This document shows positions 35,960-46,400 of a stretch of DNA of 64,000 bases, one piece after another (the stretch's first letter is position 1; each line of letters starts with the position of its first letter). The stretch is taken from positions 3,971,861-4,035,860 of the forward strand of contig NW_003101678.1 in assembly GCF_000003855.2 (NCBI RefSeq), given 5' to 3'. The DNA comes from Blastomyces gilchristii SLH14081 (taxonomy: Eukaryota; Ascomycota; Eurotiomycetes; Onygenales; Ajellomycetaceae). The notes beneath the pieces were generated by a model. That model ran no database searches. It was not told the DNA's origin and saw only the letters and a program-made list of their open reading frames with translations. The position numbers and the translations under genes were made by a program.

Positions 35960-37515
35960 ACTGCTTACATTATATCTAGTTTATCATCAGAGTCATTTCT
36001 CAATTCTCTAATCTTAACAGAAGTTTGAGAATTCAAATTCTATTTACATTTAGCTGGAGAATTGAAGTTTGAAGATTTAGATAGTTGAGAGTTTCTTCTT
36101 TTTAAGCTTACAGTTGTGAGTTTACTGACTTAACTATTCTCTTCAGTTCTAGACTTGCTTTGAGCTTTATCTTTTCTTCAGTTCTTTTGAGTTCTTAAAG
36201 TAAATATACATTCTTTTGAGCTAGATGCATGTTTTTCTTTGCAATTAGAGCATTTAAGCAGAGTATATTGACATATTTCACCTCTTTTTGAGCATGTTTC
36301 ATATTTATGCTCACTAGTTTTATGATCTCTGACACAGAATGCACATTTTAAGTCTCTAAAACAGAAGATTACAAAGTATTTATATCTTTGACAGTTTGAA
36401 CACTGTGTTTGAGCTTTGAGATTCATTCTTGAGTCTTTGTATTCATGAACTCTCATTTTCAAACCTGCTACTCTTACTTCAAGAATCTTTGACTATTCAA
36501 GTGTTTTTGTATATACTAGAACAGAGGCATTTCTTCTGTTTTGTCTGAACTCAATTGAATTTAGTTGTACAGACTCTTTTCTCAGTTGAATAGAGTTGTA
36601 TTCTTCTAATTCATTTTTAAGAAGTAGTATTCCCTCTTCACAGTCATAAATTTCAACTGGAATATTATAAAGAATGAATTTGTCTCACTTTTCATCTCTC
36701 TCAGATAGAATTATTGTGTTTAATAAAGATTCTACTACTGATTTTCAGAGATTCTTATTCTGAATAAGAAACTCTGCACTGAATTCAGACATTGTAGTCA
36801 GAATGATAGAGTTTTCAAAGAAGAATGACTCAATTGAAGCTATAACTGGTTTTTGAACTTTAATATCAGTTATTAACTGAGAAAAGAACTGCTGATTCAT
36901 TTCATTTCTGATTCTGAAAATGAGATTTGAGTTTAGCTTGTTTCTTTGTAAGATGTTCTGGTTTAAGACTTTGAGAATAAGTCTTCTATTTCTGGAGATT
37001 TGAAAGTTTTTCTTCTTTTGCATTTTTTTCTTCACTTTTCTATGAATAGAAGCATGAGTATTATTCTTCTCAGTTTTCTCAGGATTTTGAGTATGTTTTG
37101 AGATAGCAGGTTTAGAGACAGCAGATTCAGCTGCTTGAGCATATGTTTTCTTCTGATTTAAAGAAGAAGAAGAAGTAGAAAAAGAGAAAGAAGAGTAAGA
37201 TGAGAAGTCAGTGATTGTACTAGAAATTTTCAATGTTTTTTGAACTGTGTTTGAAATTCCAAGTTTGAACTTGATCATCTTCTGTAGTTGTCTAGTCTGA
37301 GTATAAAGAATTAACAGAACTTCTTCATTCATCTCACTCAGACACTGCTTTTCAAGAATCTTACTCGCTTTTTCAAGTTCCTGTATTTCAAGAACTGGTT
37401 GTTTCTCTATTTCTTCTTTCTTTCTTCTCTTCAGAATTTCAATCTCAGGAATAGCATTTGAGAAAGCATCTTTTTTCACATCAACTGAGTGTATTTTTGC
37501 ACTCATTGTTCTCAC
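35960..37515 (-). pseudogene. LINE-1 ORF1 (Gag-like, zinc knuckles), partly open
   Basis: Begins MRTMSAKIHSVDVKKDAFSN at 37515 and is open for 256 residues to 36745, the longest open stretch outside ATG2. It contains a Lys/Glu-rich helical part (EELEKQPVLEIQELEKASKI region), a Ser-rich linker, and a basic stretch KKKMQKKKNFQISRNRRLIL. After two stops, 36462-36178 gives a triple Cys/His array: CSNCQRYKYF...C, CAFCVRDHKTSEHKYETC, and CSNCKEKHASSSKEC. This array is typical of LINE ORF1 RNA-binding proteins. It would coat the element RNA. Confidence 0.87.
36331..36360 (-). other. Empty SINE target site in LINE-1
   Basis: This piece of LINE-1 ORF1 (minus strand: GAGACTTAAAATGTGCATTC) is the paralogous site that LINE-2 carries split by the SINE at 40514-40899. 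It proves the SINE boundaries. Confidence 0.85.
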
Positions 37516-37520
37516 TCAAT

Positions 37521-37645
37521 GAAAAGTTGGTCAGACTGTTTCAATTGAGATATGTATTGAACTCTTTTGAAAAGTGGGTCAGACTGTTTCAATTAAGAGG
37601 TTTCTAAGTCTGTTTTCAATTGAAAAGTTGGTTAGACTGTTTCAA
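37521..37645 (-). repeat. Three tandem leader repeats of LINE-1 (about 48-53 bp)
   Basis: GAAAAGTTGGTCAGACTGTT starts at 37521, recurs as GAAAAGTGGGTCAGACTGTT at 37569 and as GAAAAGTTGGTTAGACTGTT at 37622. They lie just upstream of ORF1 and could be promoter units. Confidence 0.85.
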
Positions 37646-38160
37646 AAGAAGAATAAAAGACTTTTGTGTATAAAACACCTGATTTTTTTCACACTAGTTC
37701 AGGAACTAGGTTAGATTTTTGAAGAGAATCTAATAAACTAAAATTGATTTTTGAGATAAATCAATAAAATCTTTACAATCTCTTTCTTGAGGTACAGTGA
37801 GGAAAAGTATGATATCAATTGATAATAAATCAGATGATATGACAGTTTTTAAGAGAAAAACTGACAAAAAATAAATCAATTTTTTGCAGAGAAATTGATT
37901 AAAACTATTCAATTTTATTCTAAATTATTCAATTCTTCTCACACAACAAGTGTGCAACTCAAATCAGTTAATAAAGAGTGTAAAAAAGAATTAAATATTA
38001 ATGAAAGCTCTTCAGTCACTGAAAAAGTAATTCTTACTTAAAAGAATATGAAATTATGACAGAAAACAGCTCTGTTTTTAATTCTTTGTAAGAATATTGT
38101 ATAAAATCCAGAGAAAAACACCTTACTTTTTCAAGAGAAGTAAAAAACTATTTCTAAGAT

Positions 38161-38495
38161 TTTTTTTTTTGCATTAACTGCTGCAGAAGAATGAGATAGA
38201 AACTGCTAAGATATGCACTACTATATACTCTCTATCAAGACTTTCCCTCTTCAGAGTCTTGATATTATAGAGAATATAAGTCTGTTTCTATATGATAATA
38301 TAAATATTGTCAGCAGAATGTAGAGGAACTGGTTATTTATATCTCAAAATAGAAGACTTTGTCAATGATTATATCAATATAGAGATAATTCTCAAATTCA
38401 ATAGAAACCTAGTATTGCTGTTCTCAATCTCTTGCAGAATCTATTGAATATTGAGATATTCAAACTAGATTTAATATATCTCACTGTACAGAGAT
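38161..38495. other. Unassigned AT-rich segment between LINE-1 and MITE-1
   Basis: Begins with a 12-base T run and then decayed sequence without CpG. I recognise no ORF and no match to families G or K. It includes the decayed left copy of the MITE target duplication (ACAGAGAT, 38488-38495). It could be the leader of LINE-1, a solo LTR of another family, or single-copy DNA. Confidence 0.45.
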
Positions 38496-39001
38496 TAGAC
38501 TGACTGTGTGACTGTGTCTGAGACCAGAACCAGAATTTTTGATAGTCTTATTATCAATTCAATTGATCTCATTACACAGTTTTAACATTAGATAGTAGTT
38601 TCATACTGTCTCAGTGAGACTTACTGTCTACTCTTATCACATTGTTCAAATGAGATCATGATTTTCACTTCTCAATTTAAATTATTTTTATTGCTTTAAA
38701 TGACTTTAAATCTCATTTAAGTGTTATCAAAAAGCATTACTTTTTTAAAAATTAAAAATAATCTAAAAAAAACCTTAAAATGTCTAAAAATAGTCACTTT
38801 ATGCTAAGAATGAGACTAAATGAGATCAAATGACATCACTTTCTTATTTTTTTCAAGTCATGATTTCATTTTAAGATCTGATATATAGTCACTTTGCATG
38901 TTTTTTTAATGACTAGTCCCAGTGGGATTCACGCTAAGAAATGTATGGGACCAGACCAAATGGGATCAAATGTGAAATTCATGGTCCCGGCGGCCAGTCT
39001 A
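38496..39001 (+). mobile_element. MITE-1: 506 bp hAT-like non-autonomous DNA element
   Basis: Terminal inverted repeats TAGACTGACTG / CGGCCAGTCTA (TAGACTGACCG / CGGTCAGTCTA in MITE-2), flanked by an 8 bp duplication: ACAGAGAT (38488-38495) and GCAGGGAT (39002-39009). The two differ only by G-to-A changes. Its twin at 57387-57892 is inverted and exactly the same length. 8 bp duplications and TAGNC-like termini fit hAT. No ORF of transposase type. The left 420 bp is decayed; the right 80 bp is not. Confidence 0.85.
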
Positions 39002-39672
39002 GCAGGGATCAAAGGCTCAGTCAGACATTGAGATATACTGATTTTATAGTTGTCGTGTCTGCCGATTATGTATTGAATACAGTTGCCAAGGTATCTTTTT
39101 GTACTTTTCTGCCGGGGATGGGCCAGATCGGAAGGGGCGGTACAAGGGTGGGACTTGGTGTAAAGACAGAGAGGGTTTTTCGCGGAGGATGCACTTCAGA
39201 TGTGTCGATTGATTATGTGCTTGATACTATTGCTGAGGTATCTTTTTGTATTTTTCTGCCGGACATGGGCCAGATTGAGAAGGGCGGTACGTGGGTGAGA
39301 CTTGGCGTTGATGTTTTGGAACATCAAAGATAGACAGGGTTTTCGTGGTAGTTGCTTCTCAGATATCTCCACAATTACAGGTCGGGGATCTTCCAAAATC
39401 AAGAAGATTGGTGCATATGGCTAGGTCTCTTCGCCTTACAATTTGTATGGCAATTTGGCCCGGGGTTGTGGTGTGGTAGGGGTGAACGGGGGATAATCCC
39501 ACACAGGAGTTTCGAACAATGTCTGGTTCACATTTGGCTGGATAACTCCACCACCACACGGGGTATGCGGTCGGCGATGGGGTCAAAATGCTCGTATGAT
39601 CGAGGGCTTTTCGATGGATCTATCGGCGGGTTCTTATTCGAAAAATTGAGCGAGTTCGTGGTGGAGCGCTGT
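39002..39672. other. Undecayed GC-normal island of unknown origin
   Basis: CpG-rich, no C-to-T decay, between MITE-1 and the truncated 5' end of LINE-2. An open frame at 38941-39333 (starting inside the MITE) encodes two copies of a roughly 49-residue unit with DYVLNTVAKVSFC / DYVLDTIAEVSFC, FLPGMGQI / FLPDMGQI and GGT-x-V-x-LGV. The remaining 0.3 kb has no recognised gene. It may be a fragment of host DNA or of an unknown element. Confidence 0.6.
39055..39350 (+). repeat. Diverged 147 bp tandem duplication
   Basis: GTGTCTGCCGATTATG at 39055 and GTGTCGATTGATTATG at 39202 open two copies. Both contain GGTATCTTTTTGTA, TTTCTGCCGG, ATGGGCCAGAT and GACTTGG in the same order. The unit is a multiple of three and keeps one frame open. 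Confidence 0.8.
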
Positions 39673-40499
39673 GACTTCTTCTTCTTGTTTAAATCAGAAG
39701 AAAACATATACTCAAGCAGCTGAATCTACTGTCTCTGAACCTGCTATCTCAAAATCTGCTCAAAATTCTGAGAAAACTGAGAAGAATACTGCTCATGCTT
39801 CTATTCATAGAAAAATAGAGAAAAAAATACAAAAAGAGAAAAACTTTCAAATCTTCAGAAATAGAAGACTTATTCTGAAAGTCTCAAATTAAGATATCTT
39901 ACAGAGAAACAAGCTAAACTCAAATATCATTTTTAGAATTAGAAATGATATTAATCAGCAGTTCTTTTCTCAGTTAATGACTGATATTAAAGTTCAAAAA
40001 TCAGTTATAGCTTTAATTGAGTCATTCTTCTTTAGAAATTTCATTATTCCGACTACAATATCTGAATTCAGTGTGAAATTCCTCATTCAGAATATGAATC
40101 TCTGAAAGTCAGTAATAGAATCTTTGTTAAATACAACAATTCTATCTTAGAGAGATAAAAAGTGAGACAAATTCAATCTTTATAATATATCAGTTAAAAT
40201 TTTTGACTGTGAAGAAGAAATACTACTTCTTAAAAATGAATTAGAAGAATACAATTCTATTCAACTGAGAAAAGAGCCTGTATAACTAAATTCAATTAAG
40301 TTCAGACAAAGTAGAAGAAATGCCTCTGTTCTAGTATGTATAAAAACACTTAAATAATCAAAGATCTCTGAAGTAAGAGTAGCAGATTTGACAATAAGAG
40401 TTCATAAAATACAAAGACTCAAGAATGATTCTCAAAGCTCAAACACAGTGTTCAAACTGTTAAAGATATGAATACTTTGTAATCTCTTATTTTAGAGAC

Positions 40500-40509
40500 T
40501 TAAAATATG

Positions 40510-40513
<4 letters not shown>
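40500..40513 (+). repeat. SINE target-site duplication, left copy
   Basis: TTAAAATATGCATT; right copy TTAAAATATGCGTT at 40900-40913. The single difference is CpG to CpA. Confidence 0.85.
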
Positions 40514-40547
<34 letters not shown>

Positions 40548-40899
40548 TTTCATTATACTCACATGCAAGCGGAGCTTATGATGAGTTCTTACATGATGTT
40601 AAATACAGGTCAAGTGTTGGTTATACAGGAGGAAATACAGATGTTGAGACCATGCCAAGATAACAAGAACATAGGAAAATACAAAGAAGTGACAATTAGA
40701 TACATACGATAATAACTTCCCAGCCCAGGAACATAGAGTGATTCATTGAAGCGATTTGTACACCTCTGTATTTATTAGAAACCTGAGGTGCTTGAGTTCC
40801 GGATTTAATATATCCCCTGCGGGTTTCGAACCCACACATGTTGATTTCTCATGCCAAGGTGCTACTGAGTGGCCGCATTAATCATTCAGTCACCAGGGT
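40514..40899 (-). mobile_element. tRNA-derived SINE (386 bp), undecayed
   Basis: Flanked by a 14 bp duplication and absent from the paralogous site in LINE-1 (36331-36360). On the minus strand the head (40880-40800) looks like a tRNA: an A-box-like GGCCACTCAGTAGC at 40874-40861 and a B box GGGTTCGAAACCC at 40833-40821, with a T-arm stem GTGGG/CCCGC. The tail is (AAT)n at 40545-40511. The body has normal composition and intact CpG although it sits in decayed LINE sequence. RNA polymerase III transcription and movement by a LINE in trans are known for such elements; the parent tRNA is not identified. Confidence 0.85.
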
Positions 40900-43121
40900 T
40901 TAAAATATGCGTTCTGTGCTAGAGATCATAAAACTAGTAAGCATAAGTATGAAACATGCTTAAAAAGAGATAAAATATATTAACATACTCTGCTTAAATA
41001 CTCTAATTACAAAGAAAAATATACATCTAGCTCAAAAGAATGCATGTTTGTTTCAAGAACTCAAAGGAACTGAAGAAAAGATAAAGCTCAAAGTCAATCT
41101 AGAACTGAAGAGAATAGTCAAATCAGTAAATCTACAACTGTAAGCTTAAAAAGAAGAAACTTTTAATTATCTAAATCTTCAAACTTCAATTCTTCAGCTA
41201 AAGATAAACAGAATTTGAATCCTCAAACTTCTATTAAGATTAGAGAATTGAGAAATAACCCTGATAATAAACTAGATAAAATGTAAGTATTTGAGATTCC
41301 TGCTTTTCAAAATAGTTATATTCTACTATCTGATAATAGTGATTAGATTCTACTCTATCTCTACTCTCTGTTAGTATGAATATACAATAAAAATAATAAA
41401 AAAATGTTAAAAACTCTTCAAAAATCACATTTATTCAAAACAATGTGAATAGAAACTCAAATTATATGTATTCTTATCTTATCTTATCTTCAAATTACAT
41501 TTGAATAAAAAGTTGATTTTATACTTCTTCAGAAACTGAATTTTAATGCTGAGTAAAAATACATCATTTCTCATTCAAGCTACTACTGCTTTCTATCTCA
41601 AAAGTCTGAGATAAAGTCAAGTGTAGTCATTAATAAAAGAAAGAGATCAAGATATTAATTTAATCTAAGATTTAATAGTATATCTGACCCTGATATTTTA
41701 GTGACTAATATTATAGATAAAAAGAATGAGTTTGATACTATACAGCTTATAAATATCTATAATGAAAAGATCTTGAGGAAAAATATCAATATCTGGATAA
41801 TTAATGGAGGATTTTTGAATATAACTCTGTTAAAAAACTCTATAATTGTAGAAGATTTCAATACACATCATCTCTGATGAAATTCAGAATGTGAAAGAGT
41901 AGTAAGAGCAGATAAACTAGTTGAATGAATCTTTGAGCATTCAATTGATCTAGTCAACAAGTCTGGTTAATAAACATTCTTTAGAAAAGATATGAAATAG
42001 AAATCTATTATAGATCTAATCTTCATATCATAAAATCTAATGAAAAAAAGACTTATGAACTAATTTATTGATTTAAATAAGACATCAGAATCAGATCATG
42101 AGATTATTTAATTTAATATTGAACTGAGTGAAAAATAAATGAGTGAAAACCCTCTTCTCTCTAATCAGTATAACTTTGAAAAAGCTGATTGAAAAGTAGT
42201 TAAAGAAAGTATAAAACTATTAAAATCTGAAAAACAGAGTAAGCTCTATTAAAATCTCAGTCAAGATATCTTAAATGAAATACTTAAGAATAGAGTAAAG
42301 CTCATTACATCTATTATTCTGACAAGTGTTAGACATAATATTTCAAAGAAAAGATCTGTCAAGTATTTCAAATCTTGATAAAATGAGAATATTATATTTA
42401 AAAGTAAATCATTAATCACTGCTAGAAGAGATTGAAAGAATGATATAATATCTGATAAAGAGTTCAAAGCTGTCAGAAATGAATATTTTTCAGATATTAA
42501 AAGAGTTAAAACAGACTGCTGAAACAAATTTCTTAAAGAAGTATAAGAAAAAAAAGTTTTTAAAGCTTTTAACTATACTAAAACAAGAAGTGTAGCAAAA
42601 CTTCCAGTCTTAGAATATGAGTTTCAGAATGAATCATATACAGTAAATTCTTTTAAGAAAGAATGTTAAGCTTTTATAAGAATTCTCTTTCAAAACTCAT
42701 CAGATTCAGATTCACAAAAAAAGAATATATCACTTTATAACTATATTAATGAAAATGACTGAGAATAATCTGAACTTATATATAATGAATTAGAGTTAGC
42801 TATCTTCTCAGTTTGATTAAAACTGCTGCAGAGCTGATTTAATCAATCACTTAATTATTTAAAATACATATTTCTACTCAAATAATAAATATTTTGAGCT
42901 CTTTTTTAATCTCTTGAAAAATAGGTATCATTCTGAATGCTTAAGAGAAGTCACTGAAGTGATTCTTATAAACCCTAATAGAAAAGCTTTAATTTCTAAG
43001 TTATATAGAGTAATAGCTTCATTGAACTGTTGAGAAAAGTTTTTAGAAAAAATAATAGCTACTAGACTATCTTTTATAAGCTCTATTAATGATTCTCTTC
43101 TATTTAGTGAATAAATTAGAG

Positions 43122-43423
43122 TGTAAGAGGCCTACGCTGAATAGATAAGTATAATATATAGGTTCTATATAACAAAGTGAAAAACATTAAAGAAGAAAAA
43201 GAAAGAGAAACTATGAGAATCAGTGATTAAAGTGAATATTTATACATGTTCATAGCAGCTGAGAATCAGTGATCAAGAATGGCTGAGAATCAGAGCATAC
43301 GTGTTTATACGCGTTTGTAGTGACTGAGAATCAGTGATCAAAAATGGCCGAGAATCAGAGCAGTAGAAATCTGTAAAGTGTAACAGAATAGTCTATATAA
43401 TTGATCAGATGCAGTCTGTCACA
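43122..43423 (-). repeat. G2 3' LTR (302 bp)
   Basis: TGTAAGAGGCCTACGCTG ... GTCTGTCACA on the plus strand. It contains a 65 bp internal tandem duplication (CTGAGAATCAG at 43259 and 43324), each unit carrying GAGAATCAGTGATCAA. Confidence 0.92.
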
Positions 43424-46400
43424 TTAGTTCCTCTCTTTCTATCAGTCAAGAGCGGCAGTCTCAGATAATACAGAACTCAGAGTCCAGATCAGGTGATTGT
43501 AGCTGACTCATTTCACAAGATATTATCAGCTGCAGCTGTGAGATCTCTCATTGAGAATATCTTCAATTTCTCACTCAAGTTCATTATCTTCTTCTATGAT
43601 TCCTGGTGACTGTCAGTCAGAAGTCAGTTGTGAAGAGAATAAGTCAGTGACAGTGTGATGAAATAGACTTGTGTGAAACACATCATGAATTTCTGATGAA
43701 GTATCAAGATAATAGTTGTGACTCTCTAGAACTTCTATCACTGTGTATTTTACATGATGATAATTCAATGTATGAGATGAACATATAATCTGTATGTTCT
43801 TGAGATTTAATTATATAAGATCTTCTATTCTATACTGTTCTGCAGAATCTCATTAAATATTGACTTGATTCTCTTGATCTTGTTTAGTACTTATTATGAA
43901 GGCTTCTGCCTAGTCACAGGCATCTCAGAGCTTTATTACTATATTATCAGCAATCTGAATTAAACTGCAGGAGTTCAGTGTGAACTGTGTGATCTCTAGA
44001 AGATTCAATACTTTCATGTGATATCTGTATGTAAGAAAGAATGAGCTTACATCTGTTGAAATAACATCTCAATCATTGATAGTGATATCTGCATGTAGGA
44101 GAAGATCATGTCAATTATCTTGTGAGTGATTGCAGAACTTATAAAGATAATTCTTCACAGTCTGAATTATTTATTCTGCTACATCATTGATCTCAGAGTG
44201 ATAGATAGTTGATAAATAACATATAATCTTGAGAACTTGATAGATTCTTATTCAGAGAGTACTCATGAATTAGCAGTCTCAGTCTGATATAATAGATCTC
44301 AGCAACTCATGTATCTGATAGAATGAACTCTGTAAGAAGGCTTCAGTGACTTATTCAGCATTCATCTTATCACAAGATTTCAATATTACATCTTTACTTA
44401 GTCAGTCAATGATGATTAGAATATTCTTGCATCTCTTGCTTTTAGATAGATTAATAGAAAAGCTAATCACTACATCTCACTAGATTCTATCAGAGATATC
44501 AAGTGATTTCAGTAGATCTTTCCCTACAGTTCTTTCATAAGATAACAGAAGAACAGCAGTTGCAGTTTCAGATGAAGTGTCTGATACTGTTTAATATCTC
44601 AGATCAGTAGAACTCTTAGAAGATTATTCTATACAGTTGTTCACAGCCTGAATAATCAGTTATACATGAGTCATGCATCTCTTATATTATCTGAGTGTGT
44701 AAGAGTTCAGAGTGAGAGACTCAGTGTTATTTATAAAATCACAGAGCATTACTGTCATCTATTGAACATTTCAAGATGTCAGTCTTTATATGTAATTGTG
44801 AAGAGAATTGAGATACTTCTTGTTGTACTGCTTCAGTGAGAGTTTGAAGAAGTTCATCAGCCTGAGCTGCTGTATGTCACAGTTTATTCAGTGTAGAAGA
44901 AGTAAAGATATCAGTGTCAGTTTGAAGAGGGAGTGTTCTAATCAGAGAAGTGTGTATAGTGTCATAAGTGATCTCATTGTGATCAACTAATATCTTCAGA
45001 TTCAAGAGTCAGTGTTCTCAATTCATTCAGTGTATTGTATGTCTGTCACATCAGACAGCATATCTTGTTCTTATTATGAGAGTGCATCTGTCAGCAAGTT
45101 CTGGCTGCTGAGATGATAGTGTATTGTAAAATGAAAGCAGCTTAGAAACTCAGATCATTCTATCTGTTATTTAATGAGTTTATGAATAGTTGTGAAGTAT
45201 TTGAGATTCTTATAATCTGTGATTATCTTAAATTCAGGAACACTTCAGAGTTCAGAGTCTCATTCTTCTAAACAGTGTACAATTGTGACAAGTTTCTTAT
45301 CATAGATCTTGTAATTGTATTCAGCAGAACTCAGTTTCTTAGATATGAAGATGTATGATTATAAGACATCTTCATCATTATATTGTAATATAGCATCTTC
45401 TGTGACATAGTCAGAGAAATCAGTTCTAATAACTGTCTTGTAATCAGAATCAAATATTATCAGTAGAGAGATATTAATGAACATCTTCTTCATCTGTATA
45501 AATACACCTTTAATGTCTACTGATTATTGAAATACTGAGTTCTACTTAATTAGTTCTGTAAATGATCTTGTGATATCTGAAAAGTGTTGTATAAATTGCT
45601 GATAGAAGTTAGTGAATCTGATGAAGCTTCATACATCTTTCACAGTGTATGAGATCTCTCATTCAAGAATAACAGAGACCTTCTCAGAATTCATTCAGAT
45701 TCTCTTATCAGCTTCTATGATAAAGTCTAGATATTTTGTACTTTTAATCTCAAAATCATACTTATCTATGTATATTGATAGTTCTGCTTCTTATAGTTGT
45801 TATAATATCTTTTATACATATTCTTAGTATTCCTTTCTGAACTCATTAGTGAAGATGAGAATGTCATCAAGATATGTAAATACAAATTTATCAAGAAAAT
45901 CTCAGAGTGCTCAGTTGATATACTTCTGAAATATACTGAGAGCATTAGCCACTTTAAAGAGTGTGACTACTCATTTAAACAGATTATATCATTTTCAGAA
46001 TACTGTAAGTCACTTATCTTCTTTAACAATGCAGATCTTATGAAATGCAGTAATAACATTTAACTTTGTAGATCATTGAGCTTGTTCAATACAAGCTAGA
46101 GTTTCATTGATAAGAGATAAAGAATAACAGTTCTTCTTTGTTAATCTATTCAATTCTTAATAATTTATACAGAATCAGAGTCCTTCACCTGGTTTCTTCG
46201 CAAAGAGAATAGAGGCTGTGATGAAACAGTTACTAATGTATATAAATTCTTTATTCAACAGATTGTTGAGTATCTTTCAAAGAAGAAGAAGTTCATCTCA
46301 GAACATATTATAAAGAGAGTCTCATGATAATACAGAGTTCTTGCTATTCTTCTTTTATAACTTGATACTGTGGTTCACTCCTGAACTTTGTAAGAAAGAT

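Larger units (their letters stand above)
31557..38160 (-). mobile_element. LINE-1: near-full-length Tad1/I-like non-LTR retrotransposon
   Basis: Minus-strand order: 5' leader with three tandem repeats (37521-37645), ORF1 with CCHC knuckles (37515 to about 35960), ORF2 with endonuclease, RT and RNase H (about 35885-31930), 3' untranslated region, and an (AAT)n tail at 31557-31576. RNase H inside ORF2 and the Gag-like ORF1 fit fungal Tad1/I-group elements. It interrupts G4. The exact 5' end is uncertain; a 12-base T run at 38161-38172 marks the border I use. A duplication at the target could not be defined. Confidence 0.88.
39676..43117 (+). pseudogene. LINE-2 ORF1 and ORF2 5' part (endonuclease, RT start), decayed
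   Basis: ORF1 from KKTYTQAAESTVSEPAIS (39688) through RRLILKVSN; zinc array at 40420-41040 split by the SINE. ORF2 from about 41400, with endonuclease VEDFNTHHLW (41850) and SESDHEIIFNIEL, and RT start through SYRVIASLNC (43000) to LLFSE-IRV at 43110. Trp is TGA and Arg often TGA. Many stops. Confidence 0.85.

Noticed and set aside
38941..39333. 130-residue ORF as a complete gene
   Set aside because: It starts inside MITE-1, so its N-terminus is MITE sequence; only the tandem-unit part could be real, and I describe it as an unassigned island.
40510..40546. (ATT)n run as a CRISPR-like or satellite array
   Set aside because: It is a simple trinucleotide tail of the SINE with no spacers.
40800..40880. 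A functional tRNA gene on the minus strand
   Set aside because: The T-arm and B box are good, but the anticodon arm has a mismatch and an unusual loop, and the segment is the head of a 386 bp insertion with (AAT)n tail and target duplication. A SINE is the simpler reading.
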